DNA of 11,064 bases from Gemmatimonadota bacterium (GTDB lineage Bacteria > Latescibacterota > UBA2968 > UBA8231), in the NCBI GenBank assembly GCA_028875335.1, contig JAPPEF010000253.1:1-11064 (forward strand), written 5' to 3'. A model generated the notes under the pieces. That model was not told the origin of the DNA. It made no database searches and saw only the letters and a program-made list of their open reading frames with translations. Below are positions 6,295 to 11,064 of the stretch, one piece after another. A program made the translations under genes and the position numbers. Every line of letters begins with the position of its first letter. Position 1 is the stretch's first letter.

Positions 6295-7677
6295 CTATCT
6301 CAATCGATATTGCCTGACCCCTTCGTAGATGGTTTGGCTGCTTACTTTCGCGATGCCCGTGAGCGGTACGGCGATCAGCATCCCAACGATGCCCATTAAC
6401 TGGCTTCCCACCATGACGACAAAGAGGACGACCAACGGGTGCAGCTCGACGCTTTTGGCCACCAGTGTGGGTTGAATGAGTACGTTGTCGATCAGTTGAA
6501 CGATCAAGAACATAATGATCACTTTGGCCACCATCGCCAAGCCACCACCGGTAGCCAAGGCCACAATCGAAGAACAAACGATCCCGATCAATGGCCCGAG
6601 ATACGGGATTACGTTGGCCAACCCGGCGAGCAAACCCAGAGGCAAGGCATAATAGACGCCGATAATGGACAAGCCGCTAATCGAGAGCACAGATACGACG
6701 AGGACGGCCAAAAGCTGACCGCGGATATAATTCCCGATCTGTTTATTGGCTTGATACATCAAGTTTAAGCACAACTCAAAATAGGCGTTGGGAACGAGTG
6801 CAATCAGGCACCGCGTCAAGCGCCGCCCCTCTTTGAGGAAGAAGAACGCCACAAACGGCACAATCACTGCAAAAGTAAGGCCCGAGATCACACCTTCGAT
6901 AAACATCGTAGTGCCCCCCAACATGGTCTTCATCAGCCGCTCGCCATGTTCCCGGATCAACTCGGCGAGGCGGAAATCGCTCCCCAAATAGGGCTGCAGC
7001 ATGGGCTCAATGCTTGAGGCTCTAGCGCTGGTTTCTGTCAGGATCCTATCGCCTATTTCCACCAAGACGTTGGGGTCGGCCTTGCCAAAACCAACATCGG
7101 CACGCGAAAACACAACGGAACCAGATTTGCCGACTGCTTGGTTCCCGGCGACCGCACCGCTATTGCCGTGGACGCTAATGCGCTGGCTGTACTCGTCTTT
7201 TCCCTGCGAGTACACGATCAAGAGCGCGTTTGCAGCCGGAGAGTGGTCTTTGGGCACAAAGCGAAGGTGAATTGCCAACTCCTCCCTGGGAGCGATCCCT
7301 AGTGGCCAGCGGTGTTCCTCTCTTAGGACGAATGGCTGTTCCCGCGAATCGTCTTCCCAAGCCATCCCTTGGATGATTAGGAGTTTGTCGCCGGTGTTGG
7401 CGATGGTAAAAACCCGATCAACCGTTTCTCCGGTTAGCTTGTCTCCGACTTTGAATGCGCCCAGCCCCAACCCGGCAAAAACGATCGAGAAAACGAGAAG
7501 TGTACTCCAAACTCGCCCCAAGCCCTTCCTCTCCATCCAATCGATGATCGGGTAGAGGATATAGGCCAAGACGAAAGCGAAAACAAAAGGAGTAAGGATT
7601 CCACGAATCTCGTATAGAAACCACCCAACGACCGCTACGGCCACCAAGCCGATTGCGACTTTAACTTGCCAATTCAT
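6295..7677 (-). CDS. AI-2E family transporter with an inserted ASH/DUF1573-like domain
   Basis: A 460-residue polytopic membrane protein of the AI-2E (TqsA/PerM) family, normally about 350 residues. Family landmarks: two N-terminal helices (about 5-22 and 26-46), a third at 57-74, then in the C-terminal half GLANVIPYLGPLIG (352-365) and QLIDNVLIQPTLVAKSVELH (394-413) followed by VGMLIAVPL. Members export autoinducer-2 or act as cation/proton exchangers; the substrate here is unknown. Residues about 76-174 are extra. They read as a beta-sandwich: VGDKLTGETVDRVFTIANTG, then a P-L-G-I-A-P segment, LRFVP, ALLIVYS and ISVHGNSG, which closely follows the ASH/DUF1573 pattern (F-I-NTG, then a PG turn, FxP, closing G-G). 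The positive loops ERKGLGR (49-55) and KEGRRLTR (282-289) place the insert outside the cytoplasmic membrane. The ATG overlaps the preceding cNMP-domain gene as ATGA. The family call is firm; the insert's identity is by pattern only. Confidence 0.88.
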   Translation of the reverse strand: MNWQVKVAIGLVAVAVVGWFLYEIRGILTPFVFAFVLAYILYPIIDWMERKGLGRVWSTLLVFSIVFAGLGLGAFKVGDKLTGETVDRVFTIANTGDKLLIIQGMAWEDDSREQPFVLREEHRWPLGIAPREELAIHLRFVPKDHSPAANALLIVYSQGKDEYSQRISVHGNSGAVAGNQAVGKSGSVVFSRADVGFGKADPNVLVEIGDRILTETSARASSIEPMLQPYLGSDFRLAELIREHGERLMKTMLGGTTMFIEGVISGLTFAVIVPFVAFFFLKEGRRLTRCLIALVPNAYFELCLNLMYQANKQIGNYIRGQLLAVLVVSVLSISGLSIIGVYYALPLGLLAGLANVIPYLGPLIGIVCSSIVALATGGGLAMVAKVIIMFLIVQLIDNVLIQPTLVAKSVELHPLVVLFVVMVGSQLMGIVGMLIAVPLTGIAKVSSQTIYEGVRQYRLR

Positions 7678-8252
7678 TGTATATTACCTGCTCGCCGCGC
7701 CCCTTTTAACAGGCGCTCGGGGGTGCGTAGCTGCACCGAGAACTTCTTTATCAGTTCGGGTGCGTTGGTCGAGATCATTTGCGCTAAGCCCTCGACCATC
7801 TTCAAGGCAAGTGAGGTGTTGTTCTCTAGGAGTTCGAGTAAGTCGGGGCGGCAAAACACGAGGAGCCTACAAGGCTGGAGGGCGTAGGCCGAAGCGGAGC
7901 GCGGCAATTCATCTACAAGGGCCTGTGCACCGAAAAAATTCCCACGAGTCAAGGTGGCTAGCTGTTTCTCAAACCCATCGTCGCCCATCTGTGCGATCCG
8001 CACTTGGCCGGAGACGACGATGTACATCCCCATCCCAGGATCCCCCTGGTTGATAATCGTTTCGCCCGCTCGCCAATTCCGCGGCCCGTAGAGCATCTTT
8101 TCTATCTTGTGCAGCTCGCGCCCGCTCAGGTCCTGAAAAATGGGCACCTTCTTCAAGAGCCTACAGGTGGAGGACTCTTCCTCCTTGCGACCACTCCCTA
8201 CGCTCTCTTGCAGACGGCGAAAGACATGCCTCCAAAGAGGATTAGACGGCAT
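7674..8252 (-). CDS. Cyclic-nucleotide-binding-domain protein without DNA-binding domain
   Basis: About 192 residues from the ATG at 8250-8252, which has GGGAG 8 bases upstream; an in-frame GTG at 8259-8261 would add three residues but has no spaced ribosome site. A basic N-terminus is followed by a Crp/EPAC-type cNMP domain at about residues 32-160: LLKKVPIFQDLS, GETIINQGDPGMGMYIVVSG, FFGAQALVDELPRSASAYA and a closing helix. In the phosphate-binding cassette the usual Glu after FG is Ala (residue 109), while the Arg in PRSASA (residue 118) is kept, so the ligand could be altered or binding lost. There is no helix-turn-helix, so it is not a CRP-like transcription factor; the remaining 30 C-terminal residues are helical. 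It lies 53 bases after trxA and overlaps the transporter gene by 4 bases (ATGA), which suggests that it acts with or on that transporter (inference). Confidence 0.85.
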   Translation of the reverse strand: MPSNPLWRHVFRRLQESVGSGRKEEESSTCRLLKKVPIFQDLSGRELHKIEKMLYGPRNWRAGETIINQGDPGMGMYIVVSGQVRIAQMGDDGFEKQLATLTRGNFFGAQALVDELPRSASAYALQPCRLLVFCRPDLLELLENNTSLALKMVEGLAQMISTNAPELIKKFSVQLRTPERLLKGARRAGNIQ

Positions 8253-8305
8253 CTTTAGCACTCCCGCTCAGACCAGCAACGCCCCGAACCCTCTCGTCCG
8301 CACAA

Positions 8306-8632
8306 TTAGGCCAATGCGGTCTCTAGCTTTTCGGTGATTTGCCCTTTGGGGACGGCGCCAATGATCTGGTCGGCGACTTTGCCCTCTTTAAAAATGAGTA
8401 AGGTGGGGATGCTGCGGATGCCGAATTCGGCGGCTGTTTTCTGGGCCACATCGACGTCCAATTTGCACACTTTGGCCCTGCCCTCATATTCACTGCTCAA
8501 TTCTTGGACAATCGGTGCAATCACTCGGCACGGGCCGCACCATGTCGCCCAGAAATCTACGAGTACGGGTAGGCCGGTGTTGAGGACTTCGGCGCTAAAA
8601 TTGTCATCGGTTAAGACGATAGGTTCGCTCAC
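8306..8632 (-). CDS. trxA: Thioredoxin
   Basis: A 108-residue cytoplasmic thioredoxin, the standard length, which reduces protein disulfides using electrons from thioredoxin reductase. The active site is WCGPC (31-35), with Asp26 as the buried acid and cis-Pro76 in SIPT. A further Cys56 is present. It has no signal peptide. The start is GTG (8630-8632) with AAAGGA at 8639-8644, 6 bases away; no ATG is better placed. The gene has its own strong promoter and heads a set with the cNMP-domain and AI-2E transporter genes. No terminator is evident in the 53 bases that follow. Confidence 0.97.
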   Translation of the reverse strand: MSEPIVLTDDNFSAEVLNTGLPVLVDFWATWCGPCRVIAPIVQELSSEYEGRAKVCKLDVDVAQKTAAEFGIRSIPTLLIFKEGKVADQIIGAVPKGQITEKLETALA

Positions 8633-8675
8633 GACAGGTCCTTTGCTTGTTAGTTTATACTTTTCAATATGTTAC

Positions 8676-8695
8676 AAACACAATACCTTGTGTTT
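8676..8695. repeat. Perfect inverted repeat on the trxA transcription start
   Basis: AAACACAA-TACC-TTGTGTTT is an exact 8-base inverted repeat with a 4-base centre. It begins 2 bases downstream of the trxA -10 box and spans the predicted start near 8691. It could be an operator or, if transcribed in part, a 5' hairpin. It is not followed by a T run, so it is not a terminator. Confidence 0.65.
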
Positions 8696-8697
8696 CA

Positions 8698-8726
8698 ATT
8701 ATAGTCTTAGCACTACCCATTGTCAA
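8698..8726 (-). promoter_or_regulatory. Full-consensus sigma-70 promoter of trxA
   Basis: On the minus strand TTGACA (8721-8726) and TATAAT (8698-8703) are both perfect and exactly 17 bases apart. The -35 begins 2 bases after the holA stop. The leader to the GTG start is about 59 bases. Confidence 0.9.
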
Positions 8727-8728
8727 GT

Positions 8729-9748
8729 TTAGCGCTTCCTGCACAACTTGGCCACTAGTAATTCCAAGACCAAGCGCTCCTGGCGTCGTCCCTGCGACTT
8801 TAGACGCCAATCGGCCTCCTTTAAGGCGCTTAGCGCCGCCCACAACCAAGAGGCGGGACGGTGCTGGGCCTGCTCCAAATACCCGGACAAAAAGAACGGC
8901 GCGACACCTAATTCAGCGGCCATTTTGTCGCGCGACAGCGACTTGTCCATCAGTTCCTTGGCTTTGAGCAAAAGCTGGAAATGGCGAGTAACCATGGCGA
9001 CGGCACGGGTCGGCTCTTCTCCCTGACTGAGAAACTTTTGCAACAGCTTTTGGGCCAGCTTGCCCTGCCCTTTGCCGAGGGCATCGGCGAGATCGAACAC
9101 GCTAGCTCCGCGCGTGATACCAGCGACTTGTTCGACCGCAGAGGCGGTGATCGGCTGGCCCACTCCAGCAAAACTGACCAATTTTTCGATCTCGCTGACC
9201 AACTCGCGCGGTTTGGCCCCCACGTACTGGCTGAGTAGCTGGATGGCTTCGGGCTCGATCTGTATCCCTTGGCGCTTGGCGTACCGCTGTATCCACTGCG
9301 GAACTTGGTTTTCGTAGGGCGGCCTAAATTCTAGCGCGCGACCCCGTTGCGAAAGTTCGCGAAAGACCTTCCGACGCATATCGACCTTTCGGCCCACTAC
9401 TAGCAGCCGACTAGTCTCTACTGGTGTTGCAAATACGCGCTCCAAGCCGCGGCACTGGTCGGCCGCTAGGGCCTCGGCATCGCGCAGCACAATCAGCCGA
9501 CTCTCGGCCATCATGGGATAGGTCTCATATACCTGAAAAAAATCCAGCACCTCCAAGCGTTCGGCCCTCAGGACGTCGAGATTGAAATCCCTCGTCTGGG
9601 CTGGCACCAAAGCTTCAATCATAGACGCGACCAAGGCTTCGCGCTCGTATTCCTCGTCCCCGTAAAGCAAATAAAAGGGGCGAACATCCCCCTTGGCGAT
9701 TTCGGCCAGCAGTTGTTCAGGACTTAGCCCTTTGGCTCGCTTAGCCAC
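8729..9748 (-). CDS. holA: DNA polymerase III delta subunit
   Basis: HolA is the clamp-loader wrench that opens the beta sliding clamp at replication forks. The 339-residue protein has family length and layout: LLAEIAKGDVRPFYLLYGDE (about 13-32; the family reads PvYlL.GdE), the clamp-contact region in the degenerate AAA+ domain, RLLVVGRKVDMRRKVFRELS in the middle, the helical lid with YVGAKPRELVSEIEKL, and the C-terminal collar domain with VFDLADALGKG and a closing RLVLELLVAKLC. As is normal for delta, no Walker A motif is present. The start is GTG (9746-9748), overlapping the preceding small membrane-protein gene by 8 bases; the ribosome site is poor (AAAAGA), so translation probably depends on coupling. 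The trxA promoter begins at its stop codon. Confidence 0.95.
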   Translation of the reverse strand: MAKRAKGLSPEQLLAEIAKGDVRPFYLLYGDEEYEREALVASMIEALVPAQTRDFNLDVLRAERLEVLDFFQVYETYPMMAESRLIVLRDAEALAADQCRGLERVFATPVETSRLLVVGRKVDMRRKVFRELSQRGRALEFRPPYENQVPQWIQRYAKRQGIQIEPEAIQLLSQYVGAKPRELVSEIEKLVSFAGVGQPITASAVEQVAGITRGASVFDLADALGKGQGKLAQKLLQKFLSQGEEPTRAVAMVTRHFQLLLKAKELMDKSLSRDKMAAELGVAPFFLSGYLEQAQHRPASWLWAALSALKEADWRLKSQGRRQERLVLELLVAKLCRKR

Positions 9749-9935
9749 GATCTTTTCGTTCTACCTCTTCTTCATCCAATATGCTGTATTCGGCCTCGGC
9801 GACGCGGCTCGGATCAATGCTGCCGTGCTTGTTGGATATGCCTCGGCGAGGCCCACCCCTTAGCTGCCGGTACACAGCGTAACACAGCAACACGACCGCC
9901 GTCGCCAGCAGCAGTTTGAACAACATGAACATCAT
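9741..9935 (-). CDS. Small single-pass membrane protein, 64 residues
   Basis: I do not recognise a named family. The protein starts MMFMLFKLL, has one hydrophobic helix (about residues 3-22), a basic segment (RQLRGGPRRG, about 24-33), and an acidic C-terminal tail ending SILDEEEVERKDRG. The positive-inside rule puts the tail in the cytoplasm. Although the frame is open further upstream to 10013, that part crosses a strong terminator hairpin, so the real start is one of the ATGs at 9930-9935, with AAGGGAT about 11 bases upstream. It overlaps holA by 8 bases, so the two are co-translated. I saw no clear promoter between the terminator and this gene; it may rely on read-through. Confidence 0.65.
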   Translation of the reverse strand: MMFMLFKLLLATAVVLLCYAVYRQLRGGPRRGISNKHGSIDPSRVAEAEYSILDEEEVERKDRG

Positions 9936-9976
9936 GGCTTGTTCATCCCTTCTTTCTCTGCTCGGGAATTTAACAC

Positions 9977-10005
9977 AAAAAGCTCCCCCTGTTACCGGGG
10001 GAGCT
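9977..10005 (-). terminator. Strong rho-independent terminator after the lipoprotein gene
   Basis: In the minus-strand transcript a 9-base-pair stem AGCTCCCCC/GGGGGAGCT (9981-10005) closes a 7-base loop and is followed by a T run (9977-9981). It lies 30 bases after the lipoprotein stop and separates that unit from the small membrane protein and holA. Confidence 0.9.
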
Positions 10006-10034
10006 CTACGCAATGCAGCGAGCGGCAGACTCGA

Positions 10035-10490
10035 CTATTCCACGGCTTCCCACTTGAGCGGGAAGGGTTCGGTCTTGCCGGCCCTCTCCCACATTATCTC
10101 TAGGTTGCCATATATCTTGGTGAATTCGTCTTCGAGGCGCCCAATGCTCTTTTGGGCATTGGGCACAAAGGTCGGGAAGTCCGGCTCGACTAGCTTGCGC
10201 ATCGCCGCCTTTAAGGCCCGCTTCATGGCGTTGTGCAAGGCCCGGAGGCGCTTGTCTTCGAGTTCAACCTTCTCCAACTCGTCGAGCAAGGTCTGCATGA
10301 CTTCTTCGACGTCGTGGGCCTGAGAGGTCATGCCCTCGGTTGTTAAGTAGCGCTGATAGCGCATTAGCTGTTGGCTATGGCTTTCCAAGCCCTGCAAAGT
10401 CTGGATATAAGGAGTTAACTCATCTTTTTTTTCCCCACAGGCCAAAAGCCCGCTGACGACGAGTGCGACTATGATTGAATTTTTACGCAT
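10035..10490 (-). CDS. Lipoprotein of unknown function, helical
   Basis: A 151-residue protein with a lipoprotein signal peptide: MRKN, a hydrophobic core (IIVALVVSGLLA) and a lipobox GLLAC with Cys18 as the lipidated residue. The mature part begins GEKKDELTP and is almost all predicted amphipathic helix with heptad-like spacing (about 25-100, e.g. LLDELEKVELEDKRLRAL), which suggests a coiled-coil or helical bundle. The ATG at 10488-10490 is chosen because GGAGGA precedes it by 6 bases and the signal peptide then starts correctly; an in-frame ATG four codons earlier sits within the ribosome site. Residues after Cys18 are G-E, not Asp at +2, so outer-membrane sorting is possible if the cell is a diderm. 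It lies 44 bases after the BrkB-family gene and is closed by a strong terminator. I do not recognise its family. Confidence 0.8.
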   Translation of the reverse strand: MRKNSIIVALVVSGLLACGEKKDELTPYIQTLQGLESHSQQLMRYQRYLTTEGMTSQAHDVEEVMQTLLDELEKVELEDKRLRALHNAMKRALKAAMRKLVEPDFPTFVPNAQKSIGRLEDEFTKIYGNLEIMWERAGKTEPFPLKWEAVE

Positions 10491-10534
10491 TGGTTCCTCC
10501 ATTTCCCAAAGACATTACTACTGTAAACCCCAAC

Positions 10535-11064
10535 CTAATAATCTGTCGGGTATGCGTCAAATGGATGGTGACGGCGATAAAGCACCGCGTTCAATTCACC
10601 ACCCAACAATAATGAAAAAGCCAGCAAGTACGCGGACAGCAAGAGGATGATGGCAGTCCCGAGTACGCCATGGATGATATTGTAATAGCTGAATCGCTCG
10701 ATGTAATCCAAGGCAATGGCTATGACCCCGGCCAGGCCAGAAGACATCACACTTCCCGGCAACACGTCCAACCAACGCAGGCGCACGGCAGGCATGATGT
10801 AGTAAATACAGGCGGCCGTGGTGACCATACCGATCACGACCACCGCGCGCCTCAACAAGGCTACCAACGGAGCAAAGTGTGGAGAAGTCCAATAGCCCCT
10901 TAGCCAACTCTCGACGTGTTCGCCGAATATGATGAGGTTAAAGAAAAAGACAAAAGAAATTCCCAAGACCACGATTAGGGCGAGCGAGAGAATGCGCCGC
11001 TTGTAGAAGGACCGATGCTCTTGCACGCCATAGGCTCGGTTGAGCGCCATCATCGTAGTGGACA
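10535..11064 (-). CDS. YihY/virulence factor BrkB family membrane protein, C-terminal part
   Basis: The frame is open to the right edge, so the N-terminal part is outside the window. The visible residues include ALNRAYGVQEHRSFYKRRIL, a family hallmark, followed by membrane helices at about residues 20-45, 65-88, 97-115 and 128-152 (counted from the Met at 11051-11053) and a cytoplasmic tail HHPFDAYPTDY. BrkB/YihY proteins are polytopic inner-membrane proteins of about 280-300 residues. The family was named for serum resistance and was once confused with RNase BN; its transport activity is not settled. The Met at 11051-11053 is internal, since the upstream codons continue the family pattern (STTMMALNRAYG). 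It is probably co-transcribed with the lipoprotein gene downstream. Confidence 0.88.
   Translation of the reverse strand, partial: STTMMALNRAYGVQEHRSFYKRRILSLALIVVLGISFVFFFNLIIFGEHVESWLRGYWTSPHFAPLVALLRRAVVVIGMVTTAACIYYIMPAVRLRWLDVLPGSVMSSGLAGVIAIALDYIERFSYYNIIHGVLGTAIILLLSAYLLAFSLLLGGELNAVLYRRHHPFDAYPTDY

Noticed and set aside
8708..8734. Possible HrcA CIRCE element near the trxA promoter (TTAGCACTA, one mismatch to a CIRCE half)
   Set aside because: The second half at the required 9-base spacing (AAGTTTAGC) matches only a few positions, so it is not a CIRCE.
9936..10013. Upstream extension of the small membrane protein to 90 residues
   Set aside because: The extension is encoded across a strong terminator hairpin and would place residues before the membrane helix with no ribosome site.
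1..11064. Mobile elements, CRISPR arrays, tRNA or rRNA genes
   Set aside because: No transposase or integrase frame, regularly spaced repeats, terminal repeats or RNA-gene signature was seen; the coding content is housekeeping.

Overview
The window is an ordinary-density stretch of bacterial chromosome, moderately GC-rich by eye, with almost every base coding. It carries housekeeping genes (glycine cleavage, CoA synthesis, ClpXP protease, EF-P modification, thioredoxin, DNA polymerase III delta), a lipoprotein with a clear lipobox and several membrane proteins. I see no insertion sequence, phage gene, tRNA, rRNA or CRISPR array. The promoters match the sigma-70 consensus well and translation starts include ATG, GTG and TTG. 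An EpmA-type ligase and a lipobox lipoprotein suggest a diderm bacterium, probably from an uncultured lineage; I cannot place it in a phylum from this sequence.

Layout. Positions 1-2129 (minus strand): coaE, gcvT and the 5' end of gcvP, tightly packed; the GcvP reading loses its family match near position 60. Positions 2130-2337: a 208-base divergent intergenic region holding a near-consensus promoter for clpP. Positions 2338-2943 (plus strand): clpP, the only plus-strand gene. Positions 2940-6192 (minus): a cold-shock-domain protein, clpX and an EpmA/GenX-type EF-P lysine ligase, transcribed from a promoter near 6265-6293 and meeting clpP tail to tail with a 4-base overlap. Positions 6295-8632 (minus): thioredoxin, a cyclic-nucleotide-binding-domain protein and an AI-2E family transporter, behind a perfect-consensus promoter with a palindrome on the predicted transcription start. 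Positions 8729-11064 (minus): the 3' part of a YihY/BrkB membrane protein gene, a lipoprotein gene, a strong intrinsic terminator, a 64-residue membrane protein gene and holA.

How the genes fit together. ClpX and ClpP form one protease but lie on opposite strands with the EF-P ligase gene between them, so they must be transcribed separately. The cold-shock-domain gene sits directly upstream of clpX with the stop codon merging into clpX's ribosome binding site, so the two are probably coupled. The thioredoxin operon combines a redox protein, a ligand-binding-domain protein without a DNA-binding domain, and a transporter whose third membrane helix leads into an inserted beta-rich domain resembling the ASH/DUF1573 immunoglobulin-like fold. 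That chimeric transporter is the most unusual protein here. No single new multi-gene system is proven; the best leads are the transporter and its operon, the cold-shock/clpX pair, the OB-extended EF-P ligase and the palindromic promoters.
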